A DNA stretch of 64,000 nucleotides, from NCBI GenBank assembly GCA_943788055.1, contig CALSOU010000002.1, positions 62,001 to 126,000 on the forward strand. Direction: 5' to 3'. The DNA is from an uncultured Saprospiraceae bacterium. Lineage in GTDB: Bacteria; Bacteroidota; Bacteroidia; Chitinophagales; Saprospiraceae. Both the position numbers and the translations under genes were made by a program. The notes below the pieces were generated by a model. It saw only the letters and a list, made by a program, of their open reading frames with translations, made no database searches and had not been told where the DNA came from. This document shows, one piece after another, positions 36,610-45,887 of this stretch (the stretch's first letter is position 1; each line of letters opens with the position of its first letter).

Positions 36610-37683
36610 ATGGCACGATCAATAAACATTTATCCTACTGAAAATAGCAAAATAAGTCAAGTTGATTTTGACAACATACCATTTGGTCAGGTTTTTTCTG
36701 ATCACATGTTTGTTGCTGATTATATCGATGGTGAGTGGCAAAATGCTGAGATTAAGGAGTTAGCACCTTTTATGGTTCATCCTGGAAATCTAGCATGGCA
36801 CTATGGTCAATCAATATTCGAGGGAATGAAGGCAACTGCTATGGCGGATGGCACTCCGCTATTGATGAGACCAGAAAAACATATTGAACGATTGAACGCG
36901 TCTGCGTCTAGAATGTGTATGCCCAATTTTCCAGAAGAGCTATTTCTTGAAGCAATCGACAAACTAGTATGGCTTGATAGAGCATGGATCCCAAAAGAAA
37001 AAGGTTCTGCACTGTACATACGTCCTTTGTTGATAGCGATGGACGATGCTTTAGGCGTGCGTCCAAGTGAAACCTATAAGTTATTGATATTTACACTTCC
37101 TGTTGGGCCTTACTACGACAAACCAGTATCGCTCCTTGCTGAAGACACATATGTAAGAGCTGCCCAAGGTGGGGTTGGTGAAGCAAAAACTGCAGGAAAC
37201 TATGCCGCGTCCCTTCAACCTGCAAAAATCGCAAAGGAAAAAGGATACGATCAGATCATGTGGATGGATGCTAAAGAATTCAAGTACATACAAGAGGTAG
37301 GAACAATGAATATTTTCTTTGTCATTGATGGCAAAGTTGTAACACCTCGCTTAAGTGGAACAATTCTTAAAGGTATTACCCGAGATAGTGTAATCCATAT
37401 TCTTAAATCCGAAGGATACGAGGTGATTGAAAAAGACCTTCATATCGACGAAGTTGTTGACGCTCACAAAAATGGAACTCTGCAAGAAATATTTGGAACA
37501 GGAACAGCAGCAGTTGTTGCTAACGTGCACAAATTTGCGTACGAAAATCATGACTATGATGTTGATGTAGATACCTACAAAATTTCACCATTGTTAAAGA
37601 AGTATATTGAAGAACTTCGAGCTGGAGAGCGTGAAGATAAATTTGGTTGGATTAAAATGCTAGGTGCGGAAGTACTTGCTTAA
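36610..37683 (+). CDS. ilvE: Branched-chain amino acid aminotransferase
   Basis: 357-residue fold-type IV PLP enzyme that interconverts leucine, isoleucine and valine with their 2-oxo acids. It belongs to the longer type II group. Visible are WHYGQSIFEGMKA near residue 75, RPEKHIERLNASASRMCMP, YIRPLLIA, the PLP-lysine region AKTAGNYAASLQPA near 193, and QEVGTMNIFFVIDGKVVTP, SGTILKGITRDS. Cytosolic. It has its own promoter and a strong terminator, so it is monocistronic, away from other branched-chain genes. Confidence 0.95.
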   Translation: MARSINIYPTENSKISQVDFDNIPFGQVFSDHMFVADYIDGEWQNAEIKELAPFMVHPGNLAWHYGQSIFEGMKATAMADGTPLLMRPEKHIERLNASASRMCMPNFPEELFLEAIDKLVWLDRAWIPKEKGSALYIRPLLIAMDDALGVRPSETYKLLIFTLPVGPYYDKPVSLLAEDTYVRAAQGGVGEAKTAGNYAASLQPAKIAKEKGYDQIMWMDAKEFKYIQEVGTMNIFFVIDGKVVTPRLSGTILKGITRDSVIHILKSEGYEVIEKDLHIDEVVDAHKNGTLQEIFGTGTAAVVANVHKFAYENHDYDVDVDTYKISPLLKKYIEELRAGEREDKFGWIKMLGAEVLA

Positions 37684-37703
37684 AATACATGATATATAGA
37701 AAG

Positions 37704-37730
37704 AAGCCGCTCAAGTTGAGTGGCTTTTTT
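37704..37730 (+). terminator. Terminator of ilvE
   Basis: AAGCCGCTC and GAGTGGCTT pair (one G-T) around a 5-base loop and are followed by six T. Confidence 0.85.
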
Positions 37731-37848
37731 ATATCTCAAATTCTAGTCAGATAAACACAGATAGTCTTTGAAGAACTGCATTCACTCTAAACTTCTACTT
37801 CATTATAGGTATCAGTTTGATTCTATTAATGAGTAGAGCTTTATGAAC

Positions 37849-38733
37849 TTACATATTTGCTTGAGCCTTCAGAAACAATTGAAGCTTATACCACTGCAGC
37901 GCTAGAATTGATGGATCATCTGATTCTAAGCGCTTTCTGACAACAGAAGAAAACACTTTTTCATCAATAAACTTCACAACTGGGAGCAAACCCCAATCCA
38001 TCAATTTCTCATAGTGAGAAGTTAGACGTGTCCTAATCTTACCTTCCACATACATTTTTGCTAGATTGCTAATTGCATTTTCTGTCTTCTTCAAAAAAAC
38101 ATCTTGCGTTTCTAGACCTCGATGCACCAAGGGATTATCGATATGCAAAATCGTCCTTCCAGCTAGCTTCATTTCTTGAGCCATCAAAATATCTTCGTAA
38201 CCATAACCTTCGATGGTCTCATCAAATAGATGTTGCATAAAAGATTCCCTAGAAATCATAAAATTATTGCTTCGAAATGACTCAAAGCCTGCTTTCTGTC
38301 GGACTGAGATTGGTTGAGCCTCAACTTTCTTTCCATACTTCCAATGAAGTCTCTTCTTTACAGCTGGTGCTTTCTTTTGATAACTGGTACCACCATACAC
38401 TAAATCTGCTTTACCGATTGATTCGACATATCGTTTAAGATAAGTTGCGTGATCGACTCCAGAATCACAATCCATAAAGATTAACCAATCATACCTAGCA
38501 TTTTTACCTAGCCAGTTTCTAATCTTTGCTCTTCCCAGATTTTTACTGAGCTCCATGTAGGATATTCCCATTTTTTGCCCCACTACCCTATTTTTTTCCT
38601 TGTAACTTTTTTGCGAACCATCGTCATAGCACAAAAATTCAAAAGGAATTCCTGATTTTAGACATTGATCATAGAGTCTATCAACTAAAGTGACGACCGA
38701 GCGATTATAAATAGGAATAAGAATCGAAATCAT
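37849..38733 (-). CDS. Family 2 glycosyltransferase
   Basis: 294-residue GT-A fold enzyme. The N-terminus ISILIPIYNRSVVTLVDRL and a UDP-binding region CYDDGSQKSY are followed by the metal-binding variant of DXD in FMDCDSGVDHATYLKRY near residue 92, and EDILMAQEMKLAGRTILHIDNPLVHRG near 190. It probably transfers a sugar to a surface polysaccharide or lipid on the cytoplasmic side. No other sugar genes are adjacent, so the acceptor cannot be inferred. Confidence 0.85.
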   Translation of the reverse strand: MISILIPIYNRSVVTLVDRLYDQCLKSGIPFEFLCYDDGSQKSYKEKNRVVGQKMGISYMELSKNLGRAKIRNWLGKNARYDWLIFMDCDSGVDHATYLKRYVESIGKADLVYGGTSYQKKAPAVKKRLHWKYGKKVEAQPISVRQKAGFESFRSNNFMISRESFMQHLFDETIEGYGYEDILMAQEMKLAGRTILHIDNPLVHRGLETQDVFLKKTENAISNLAKMYVEGKIRTRLTSHYEKLMDWGLLPVVKFIDEKVFSSVVRKRLESDDPSILALQWYKLQLFLKAQANM

Positions 38734-38828
38734 AAACGTGATTTTAGCAAAGATGCGATTATTCTTTTTTTTTGAATGAAAGGGAAAGACAAACTGAAAT
38801 GTTCAATTGACTATGCAAGTGCTTTTCT

Positions 38829-39053
38829 CTAGAAATTTTTCAGCTTTAAGGGACTTACACCTATCAGAAAAGCACCAAAGGCCAATAGATTGATCAAGTT
38901 TACCCAGAAATAAAAATTACACTCATATTTTCTACTTGAAACCATAGCTGGTTCTTGAATAATACTATATAAAACTCCTAATTTTCGAACTCTTCGAATT
39001 ATCTCAAAATCACGAATGGTATACCTTCTCAAATAACTAATAATGGCTATCAT
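38829..39053 (-). CDS. Small hypothetical membrane protein coupled to the thiolase gene
   Basis: 74 residues, basic N-terminus and one hydrophobic segment (about 48-65). Its ATG overlaps the thiolase stop by one base (TAATG), a standard translational coupling arrangement and the main reason for accepting it. No family recognised. Membrane location is inferred from the hydrophobic segment only. Confidence 0.5.
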   Translation of the reverse strand: MIAIISYLRRYTIRDFEIIRRVRKLGVLYSIIQEPAMVSSRKYECNFYFWVNLINLLAFGAFLIGVSPLKLKNF

Positions 39054-40267
39054 TAGGCTTTCTCAATAATAGTAGCGTAACCCTGCCCTACTCCAACACA
39101 CATCGTCACTAATGCATACCGTTGATTTTGTTTATGTAATTCAAGAGCTGCGGTATGTAATATTCGAGCTCCAGAAGCACCGAGAGGATGCCCAATGGCA
39201 ATGGCTCCTCCATTCGGATTAATACGTGGATCATTATCCTCAAGACCGAGGTTCCTAGTGCAAGCGAGACTTTGAGCTGCAAATGCTTCATTCAACTCGA
39301 TTACCCCCATGTCATCTAATGAAAGTCCTGCTCTCTTCAGAGCTAACTTACTTGCACCAACAGGTCCTATTCCCATGATTCGAGGTTCGACCCCTACAAC
39401 TGCCGAAGATACTATTCTAGCAAGTGGTTTCAAGCCATGCGTATTAATCGCACTCTCGGAAGCTACTAAAACCGCTGCAGCTCCGTCATTGAGACCTGAA
39501 GCGTTCCCAGCAGTTACTGTACCTCCATTCTCTTTCTTCTTGAAAGCAGTTCGTAATTTCGCTAGAACTTCCAAACTAGTAGATGTTTTAATAAACTCAT
39601 CATTTTCGAATACGATTGGATCAGACTTTCTAACCGGAATGTGTATTGGTACAATCTCTTCTTTAAATCGGCCATTGCTCTGAGCTTTTGCAGCTTTCTG
39701 CTGCGACCAGTAAGCAAAAGCATCTTGATCTTCTCTTGAAATTGAGTATAATTCCGCCAAATTCTCAGCAGTATTTCCCATACCATCAACTCCATAAAGT
39801 TCTTTCATTTTTGGATTAATAAATCTCCATCCAAAACTACTATCATGCATCTGAGCATCCCTTCCAAATGCTTTGCTAACTTTACTAATGACCCAAGGAC
39901 CTCTTGTCATATGCTCCACTCCTCCTGCCAAAAACAAATCACCTTCGTCTACAGCGATTGCTCGACGTGCGTGAATGACACTTGACATACCTGATGCACA
40001 CAATCTATTTACTGTTTCACCAGGCACTGACCAAGGAATTCCTGCAAGAAGTGAACCCATTCTGGCAACATTCCGATTATCTTCACCAGCCTGATTGGCG
40101 CATCCCATAATCACGTCGTCCAATAGCTCTGGATGAAAGCCAGGTATTTTATCAATTAAACCTTTAAGAACATGAGCAAGTAAGTCGTCAGTTCTTATTG
40201 GACTCAGAGTTCCTGTAAAATTTCCAAAAGCACTTCTCGCTCCTTCAACTATAAATGCATCTCTCAT
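39053..40267 (-). CDS. Thiolase (acetyl-CoA acyltransferase)
   Basis: 404-residue thiolase that cleaves 3-oxoacyl-CoA with CoA or condenses acetyl-CoA. The acylated cysteine is in NRLCASGMSSVIHA near residue 87. GGVEHMTRGP, NGGAIAIGHPLGASGAR (with the catalytic histidine) and the second cysteine in TMCVGVGQGYA complete the site. The sequence is close to 3-ketoacyl-CoA/3-oxoadipyl-CoA thiolases (FadA/PcaF group). No beta-oxidation partner genes are adjacent. A small membrane protein gene is coupled at the 3' end. Confidence 0.92.
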   Translation of the reverse strand: MRDAFIVEGARSAFGNFTGTLSPIRTDDLLAHVLKGLIDKIPGFHPELLDDVIMGCANQAGEDNRNVARMGSLLAGIPWSVPGETVNRLCASGMSSVIHARRAIAVDEGDLFLAGGVEHMTRGPWVISKVSKAFGRDAQMHDSSFGWRFINPKMKELYGVDGMGNTAENLAELYSISREDQDAFAYWSQQKAAKAQSNGRFKEEIVPIHIPVRKSDPIVFENDEFIKTSTSLEVLAKLRTAFKKKENGGTVTAGNASGLNDGAAAVLVASESAINTHGLKPLARIVSSAVVGVEPRIMGIGPVGASKLALKRAGLSLDDMGVIELNEAFAAQSLACTRNLGLEDNDPRINPNGGAIAIGHPLGASGARILHTAALELHKQNQRYALVTMCVGVGQGYATIIEKA

Positions 40268-40364
40268 CTAAAATCAAATTTAATTATAGATCAAAGGTAA
40301 ATAAACAGTACAAGAAGACAGGACAAAAAAGAAAACAGTAGTAAATGCGGAATATAGATATCTT

Positions 40365-41093
40365 CTATACAAACAATAGAAGTGCGCCAAGAGTAGTTGC
40401 AATCAGAAGAAACCAACGGTAATTCTGCTCGCTAATGTAAGTTACAAGCTTTTTACCTAACAAAAAACCAACTATTGCTGCTGGAATCAAAGTTAGATCA
40501 ATCCACAAGGATTCGAGCGTGATCGTCTCCCAAGAAAATACGTGAAACGGTACCTTAAAGAGATTAATAATAAAGAAAAGCCAAGCTGCAGTTGCGATGA
40601 GTTCATTTTTAGGCAATTGAGTAGCAAGAAAGTAAATATTTGAAAATGCACCTGCAAGATTACCAATCATGGTAGTAAATCCCGCTAGAATTCCCATCGA
40701 TCCTGTAAATAAAGGGTTTCTAGGATAGCTCATTTTTCTGCGTAAATCACGCCAAAGCAAAATCACGACTGAAACCAAAATGATCACTGCCATCCATGAA
40801 CGAAAAGCATTTTCATCTAAATTCTTTCCAACTACAACAGCGATTAAAACTCCAACGACCATTGCTGGTAGAAATTTCCATAAATATTCCCATTTGACAT
40901 ATTTACGATAGAAGCTGACTGCCAAAACATCGCCAACAATTAGTAATGGAAGAAGAATTCCAGTGGACGCTTTTGCACCGTATACATTGGCAAGTATTGC
41001 TACTACAATTATTCCAAGACCTTTCAGTCCTGCCTTTGACATTCCAAGGATAAATACTGCAAGTGATGCTAAAAGAAATGTTGACACTTCCAT
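40365..41093 (-). CDS. TauE/SafE family membrane transporter
   Basis: 242 residues, about eight membrane helices, with the family's internal duplication: FILGMSKAGLKGLGI in the first half and GFTTMIGNLAGAFSNIYFLA in the second. TauE/SafE proteins export sulfite, sulfoacetate or related organic anions, though many members are uncharacterised. The ATG overlaps the stop of the upstream methyltransferase by one base (TAATG), indicating coupled translation. Confidence 0.85.
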   Translation of the reverse strand: MEVSTFLLASLAVFILGMSKAGLKGLGIIVVAILANVYGAKASTGILLPLLIVGDVLAVSFYRKYVKWEYLWKFLPAMVVGVLIAVVVGKNLDENAFRSWMAVIILVSVVILLWRDLRRKMSYPRNPLFTGSMGILAGFTTMIGNLAGAFSNIYFLATQLPKNELIATAAWLFFIINLFKVPFHVFSWETITLESLWIDLTLIPAAIVGFLLGKKLVTYISEQNYRWFLLIATTLGALLLFV

Positions 41094-41812
41094 TATTTGG
41101 TACCTACTGTAATAACAGATAAGCCAAGAAAGCCTTTAAAAGGAATATCGATTAATTTAAATACTGGAACCATCTTATTATATAGACTCATCTTTGACTT
41201 CTTGACAGTGCTATCTCCCATCAACTTGCCACCTATGAACCAAGCGGGGATTCCCATTGTATTGAAGTAGAATGACTTTTCTAATCGAAAACTTGCATCG
41301 ACGAAAATCTCTTTGAGCGTTTTAAATGTGTACCTTCGAAAGTGATAAAGTTCCTTATCTATTTTGTTATATAGACTTTGAAACGCTGGTACTAGAATGA
41401 TAGCTTTACCTCCAGATTTTAGCAGTTTGTTGATGTTCTTCATTGCCTGGACATGATCTTCGATATGTTCAACTACATTAAGTGCAAATACAGAATCATA
41501 TTGTCCAATGAAATCAGCATATTTATGCTCAAAGTCAGGGTGTACGAGATCCATGCAAACTACTCTTGTACTGGGAAACTGCTCATTTAGCGCTGCCAGA
41601 TAATTTGACCTAAGATCGGAAAGTGTCATATCGGCATCCTCCTCTATGAAATAGCGGGAGATATTTCCAATACCGGATCCTATTTCTAGAATCTTGCCTT
41701 GACAATAAGGTCGAATGGTATCGAACATCCATCTGTTAAACTGATGTGCTTCCGTAATGGCCTCGAGTGTCTCTAACCCCTCTTCGTCAATTTCTTTGTA
41801 GTCAAATTTCAT
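41093..41812 (-). CDS. Class I SAM-dependent methyltransferase
   Basis: 239 residues with the Rossmann SAM-binding motif ILEIGSGIGNISRYF near residue 39, acidic motif II in DMTLSDLRSNY, and the post-motif region FALNVVEHIEDHVQAMKNI. The C-terminal part includes KELYHFRRYTFKTL, seen in UbiE/COQ5-like and glycan-associated methyltransferases. Acceptor unknown. It is translationally coupled to the TauE/SafE transporter downstream. Confidence 0.85.
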   Translation of the reverse strand: MKFDYKEIDEEGLETLEAITEAHQFNRWMFDTIRPYCQGKILEIGSGIGNISRYFIEEDADMTLSDLRSNYLAALNEQFPSTRVVCMDLVHPDFEHKYADFIGQYDSVFALNVVEHIEDHVQAMKNINKLLKSGGKAIILVPAFQSLYNKIDKELYHFRRYTFKTLKEIFVDASFRLEKSFYFNTMGIPAWFIGGKLMGDSTVKKSKMSLYNKMVPVFKLIDIPFKGFLGLSVITVGTK

Positions 41813-41917
41813 TGGTCAAAGGTAGGAAAACTAGGACAAAACTATCTAGCTCTACTTGGCCGCACACAAGTAAAAGAAAGATTACAATACGTTGAAAAAC
41901 TGTTTAATTGAAAAGAA

Positions 41918-42136
41918 CTATCCAGCAATTGGTCGATCTCGATCATTTAGGATATCGATACGAAAATCATCTTGATTAATATGCTTTTGAAAATACTGTG
42001 TAGTCATTTCGATGGGGACCTCAGAAAAAGGAAAGAATACATCTAATTTGCCAGATTTTTTATGGACTACCTTCAAATCAGGAGCACTGGAAATTTGACT
42101 AGTTAAATCTAGATTGAAGTCTTTCATATTATTCAT
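41918..42136 (-). CDS. Small hypothetical protein
   Basis: 72 residues, mixed charged and hydrophobic, no cysteine, no signal, ending NDRDRPIAG. It has an ATG, ordinary composition and no overlap with other genes, but no recognisable family. It lies about 105 bases upstream of the methyltransferase on the same strand, so it could be co-transcribed. Confidence 0.4.
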   Translation of the reverse strand: MNNMKDFNLDLTSQISSAPDLKVVHKKSGKLDVFFPFSEVPIEMTTQYFQKHINQDDFRIDILNDRDRPIAG

Positions 42137-42566
42137 ATGATAAAGATTTTTTCTAAAAAAATAACAAACTGCTAATACTGCAACTTTCAGTCTAGCTTAA
42201 AAACATTAATAAAACGACAAATATCTAACTACTAAAGACATGTAATTTATCAGTAATATCAAAGAAAATGGTCCTATTTTATATCTTTAGAAATAAGATC
42301 TAAATTATTTATAATTAATATAGTACATATTATTAAGTATAAATATATAAGTTTTTGATTTTAAATAATTAATACGCTTTTTACTGCACTTTTAGCTAAA
42401 ATATTGACTACGCCTTATATCCATAGCTATTGGTAGTCTAATCGAAAATATCCGTCGAAATAAGTTTAAAAATTGTCCTCTCTCACAAGAATTTAAAGAT
42501 TAGCTGTCAAATCAATTGGTGAAACATCTTAATCTTGTATTTTTGTAATTCTTGAAAAGAAGAAAT
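42137..42566. other. Long AT-rich gene-free region upstream of the helicase
   Basis: About 430 bases, very AT-rich, without a credible ORF on either strand. A Bacteroidota promoter for the helicase lies near its right end. I see no repeats, tRNA or palindromic element in the remainder. Confidence 0.5.
42516..42545 (+). promoter_or_regulatory. Bacteroidota-type promoter of the helicase gene
   Basis: TTGG at 42516-42519 and TATTTTTG at 42538-42545 match the -33 and -7 elements with normal spacing. The ATG follows 21 bases later. Confidence 0.6.
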
Positions 42567-44225
42567 ATGAGCGTGGGACCAGAAGATTCGAATAATAAGC
42601 AAGATACAATAGAGGAAGAGGAGAACGAAGACATCTTGTATGTCAACGGTCAAGAATCCATAGATGAAAAGGACTTTGATGAAGTCACCGAGGATGATTC
42701 TGAAGATAGAATTATTGGTAAGCAGCTTTATGATTATCAGAAAAAATCACTCGATGAGATATTTGTTCGACTAACTTCAGAAGACACTGGAAACATACTT
42801 TTTCAATTGCCGACTGGAGGTGGAAAGACTGTTATATTTTCGGAAATCACACGCAGATATATTGCTGAGAAAAGCAAAAAAGTTCTAATCCTAACACACA
42901 GAATCGAGTTATGTAAGCAGACTTCAAATATGCTCAATGAGTTTGAAGTTGCCAATAAGATTATTGATAGCAATGTAAAGGCGCTACCAAATGACAATCC
43001 TTTCCAGTGTTACGTCGCAATGGTTGAAACCCTCAACAATCGACTAAATGACGAAGTAATCGATGTTGCTAACGTCGGATTGGTAATCATTGATGAGGCT
43101 CATTACAATTCCTTTACAAAGCTATTCAAGTTCTTTGATCAGAGTACTATTCTAGGTGTCACGGCAACGCCTCTTAGTTCTAATATGAAGCTTCCGATGA
43201 AGAATAATTATCGGCAACTTATTGTCGGTGAGACTATTCCAAACCTTATCAGAAAGGGTTTCTTAGCGAAGCCAAACGTTTTCACATACGATGTCGGTTT
43301 GACATCTCTAAAGGTGGGTATGAATGGCGATTATACTGTCAAATCTTCAGAAGTATTGTACACGAACTTTTCCATGAGGGAAAAGCTCATTTATTCATAC
43401 AATCAGCGATCAAAGGGTAAAAAGACATTGATCTTCAACAATGGGATAAAAACTAGTATTTACGTTTACAATACCTTCAGAGAAGCTGGATTAGAGGTAA
43501 GACACTTAGACAATACACATAGCAAAAAGGAACGACAAGAAATTCTAAAGTGGTTCAGGACTAAGCCAGACGCGATTTTAAGTTCAGTATCCATATTAAC
43601 AACTGGATTTGATGAACCTACGGTGGATACGGTAATTCTTAATAGAGCGACGAGATCGCTTACGCTTTACTTTCAAATGATTGGTAGAGGTTCAAGAGTA
43701 ACAGGCAGCAAGAAAGAGTTCACTATTATTGATCTAGGCAATAACGTAGCTAGATTTGGTCCATGGGATGGTGAAATAGATTGGGGAAAAATATTCCGAA
43801 GTCCAGATTACTACCTAGAAAACTTAATGGCTGACGCAGAATTGGAGCGTCGTTTCAAGTATGTAATGCCTGATGAAATCAGAGAGAAATTTGCCAAGTC
43901 AGAAGATGTAACTTTTGATATCAATAAAGATTATGATAAAGTTACAAAACAACGCGAACGACCGCAAACAGTCTTAGAGCATTCTGTTTCACAGCATGCT
44001 AAGATATGTATTGAAAATGCTGATGATTTATTTGACGGTTGGTCTCTTGCAAGGCTTTTACAGGCAGATATTGCTCATCGTGTGAAAGCATATGCATACT
44101 GTATTACGAAGAGCACTCTTAACTACAGAAAATGGTTACAGGAAGACTATATGAGACAGCTTCGTGCCGAAATTAAGAAGCACTTCGATGATCTTGCCTA
44201 CGCTGATGATGACGATGAAGATTAA
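42567..44225 (+). CDS. DEAD/DEAH-box superfamily 2 helicase
   Basis: 552 residues. An acidic N-terminus (about 1-50) precedes helicase motifs: Q-like YDYQKKSLDEI, Walker A PTGGGKT near residue 90, motif Ia LTHRIELCKQ, DEAH in VIIDEAHYNSF, motif III GVTATPL, and, in the second RecA domain, HSKKERQEILKWFR, TTGFDEPTVDTVI and motif VI QMIGRGSR. The arrangement is of the Res/UvrB-like, RAD25-type subgroup (SSL2, COG1061). A C-terminal helical region (440-552) ends in a run of acidic residues. Substrate unknown; DNA repair or RNA handling are both possible. The ATG at 42567 is preferred to TTG 42552. Confidence 0.88.
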   Translation: MSVGPEDSNNKQDTIEEEENEDILYVNGQESIDEKDFDEVTEDDSEDRIIGKQLYDYQKKSLDEIFVRLTSEDTGNILFQLPTGGGKTVIFSEITRRYIAEKSKKVLILTHRIELCKQTSNMLNEFEVANKIIDSNVKALPNDNPFQCYVAMVETLNNRLNDEVIDVANVGLVIIDEAHYNSFTKLFKFFDQSTILGVTATPLSSNMKLPMKNNYRQLIVGETIPNLIRKGFLAKPNVFTYDVGLTSLKVGMNGDYTVKSSEVLYTNFSMREKLIYSYNQRSKGKKTLIFNNGIKTSIYVYNTFREAGLEVRHLDNTHSKKERQEILKWFRTKPDAILSSVSILTTGFDEPTVDTVILNRATRSLTLYFQMIGRGSRVTGSKKEFTIIDLGNNVARFGPWDGEIDWGKIFRSPDYYLENLMADAELERRFKYVMPDEIREKFAKSEDVTFDINKDYDKVTKQRERPQTVLEHSVSQHAKICIENADDLFDGWSLARLLQADIAHRVKAYAYCITKSTLNYRKWLQEDYMRQLRAEIKKHFDDLAYADDDDED

Positions 44226-44321
44226 TATCCTCATTTTAGATAACAATTTATTTAGCCTGGAATTGAATTAATTTCTGATTACAATAAAGATTTTCTTATT
44301 ATTGATAAAACTAATTTGATT

Positions 44322-44738
44322 ATGAAAAATCTTTTCGTGGAAAATATCTTATTACTTTCCGCGTTATTCATCTTTGCCTGTTGTACTGATGATATTTCTG
44401 AAGACAATCCATTACCAGCACACACAGCTGAAGGTAAATGGTTGTGGTCTCCAGTCCCTAATGACAGAACATATGCAAATACAATGTATGAGTTTGAGGA
44501 CGGAAATGTGTACACATCTTATCCAAACTGTGGCAGTATAGATAACCTTTGTACTGATGCAGATTTCAATGCATTAAATGCTACCGATAGAATTCCTGGT
44601 TTTGACACGTACACATTTGATGACAACACTTTAATATGGGATGGTACGCCATTAGGAGTTACATTTGTATGTAATGGCGGTATAATACAATTTGAAAATA
44701 GCAGTAAGCTTTGGAGATTAAATTCTGACTGTAACTAA
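44322..44738 (+). CDS. Hypothetical lipoprotein
   Basis: 138 residues. A hydrophobic signal with FIFAC at the lipobox is followed by a short linker and a domain starting EGKWLWSPVPN, with FEDGNVYTSYPNCG and LIWDGTPLGVTFVCNGG. The G-x-W start and beta-strand periodicity suggest a small lipocalin-like or META-like barrel, but this is only a guess. Probably surface- or periplasm-anchored. No obvious partner. Confidence 0.65.
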   Translation: MKNLFVENILLLSALFIFACCTDDISEDNPLPAHTAEGKWLWSPVPNDRTYANTMYEFEDGNVYTSYPNCGSIDNLCTDADFNALNATDRIPGFDTYTFDDNTLIWDGTPLGVTFVCNGGIIQFENSSKLWRLNSDCN

Positions 44739-44810
44739 ACCATAGGCAGATCTTCCTATGTCAATTCATGTATTTCTAATCCTAGTAAGTAGGTTTAGAA
44801 ATATCTGAAC

Positions 44811-45180
44811 TTAAGCCGATGATTTAAACAGTTTCTTAATGGCGGTATAGAACGTAAGAATACTGATGAAGGCAATTAATCCAATTGCTGGCATAGAAAC
44901 ATTGACAGGGATTGCAAAGTGCTGTAAAAGACCATTAATTAGAAAAAACAAATAAGCTATCCCGATGCTTTATAATACTTTTTTAGCATCTTTTATTTCT
45001 AAATCTGTTTTTAATAGAATTATTATACCAATAACAATAAAAGCAACTGATAAAGACCAATGCATAGCACAGCATTGCCAACAACTAGTCCTCCTCCTTC
45101 TAATAATTCAGCAGGGAAAGACTGTTCTGCCAATGTTTCCCCTGCTATAAAGATCTTACCCTTAAAGAGTATTTAGAACT
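44811..45180 (-). pseudogene. Degraded small membrane protein gene
   Basis: The minus strand shows coherent pieces in two frames: KIFIAGETLAEQSFPAELLE followed by GGGLVVGNAV, then after a shift near 45,065 MHWSLSVAFIVIGIIILLK, DLEIKDAKKVL, an in-frame TAA, and SIGIAYLFFLINGLLQHF to the end FKSSA. A further stop precedes KIF. Three or four membrane helices are implied. Family not recognised. It sits just outside the attC-like array and has at least one frameshift and two stops. Confidence 0.6.
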
Positions 45181-45287
45181 ACTATTACGGTAACTATATT
45201 TTCAGAATTCATTCTTAACTATTTTATGGTTAATAGTTTTTAAATGAACATTCTAAAATATCCAAAGAGAATATGCCGAAGATTTAA

Positions 45288-45710
45288 CTAAACTTTTAAG
45301 ACTCCTTTTTGAGACACATAAAAGAGCCCAATTACGGGAATTAAAGTTAATATCATAATTATAATTGGAGGATGTGTTGCGCCGCCACTTAAAAGAGTTA
45401 CAAAATCTGGTAATGTCCAAAATAAGTGTACAATAAACAACACAAAAGTTGCTGACTTCAAACCCTCGATAGATTTCAATCTAAGAGAGTAGAGGACTGA
45501 AAGCACTGTTCCGAAATAAATAAATCCAAAAGTATAGAACATCGTATCCAATACCTCTAAGGCAGGTGCGCTATCTGCTAATCCTTCAATGTTAAAGTCG
45601 CTTATCATTTGATTTTTCAATTCACCCACCATTTTTGCTAATATTAAAGGAATAAATTGAATAATATCAAGTATCAATGTGACTATCAAGATGGTTTTAA
45701 AATTTTTCAT
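45288..45710 (-). CDS. Hypothetical four-helix membrane protein
   Basis: 140 residues, intact, with four hydrophobic helices (about 5-27, 55-75, 85-105, 115-135) and short charged loops such as SLRLKSIEGLKS. It resembles small uncharacterised Bacteroidota membrane proteins, but I do not recognise a named family. It lies at the left end of the cassette-like array; no attC-like site follows its stop, unlike the genes to its right. Confidence 0.6.
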   Translation of the reverse strand: MKNFKTILIVTLILDIIQFIPLILAKMVGELKNQMISDFNIEGLADSAPALEVLDTMFYTFGFIYFGTVLSVLYSLRLKSIEGLKSATFVLFIVHLFWTLPDFVTLLSGGATHPPIIIMILTLIPVIGLFYVSQKGVLKV

Positions 45711-45811
45711 ATTAATTGATTTATACTTTAAAAAATAGGATACAACTTAGCAATCAAGTTACAAATCTTTGAATACCACAATATCTGTTGGTAAGACTAC
45801 TATTTTAGCAA

Positions 45812-45883
45812 GTGTGATATAAAAATAAAGCCGTTTCGAGCTTGCAACCGAATCGCTATTGCTTTTATACAGTGTCGTACTCA
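45812..45883 (-). repeat. attC-like palindrome D, after the carbonic anhydrase gene
   Basis: The right half contains CGCTATTGCTTTTATACA, identical to the right half of site C at 48.79 kb, followed by GTGTCGTAC in the R'-like position. The left half (TATAAAAATA) pairs with it only partly. It lies 4 bases after the carbonic anhydrase stop. The least complete of the six. Confidence 0.5.
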
Positions 45884-45887
45884 GTTT

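Noticed and set aside
44739-44805. Two hairpins after the lipoprotein at 44.7 kb as an attC-like site
   Set aside because: CATAGG/CCTATG and TTTCTAA/TTAGAAA stems lack the GTTRRRY-type cores and are better read as ordinary terminator-like hairpins.
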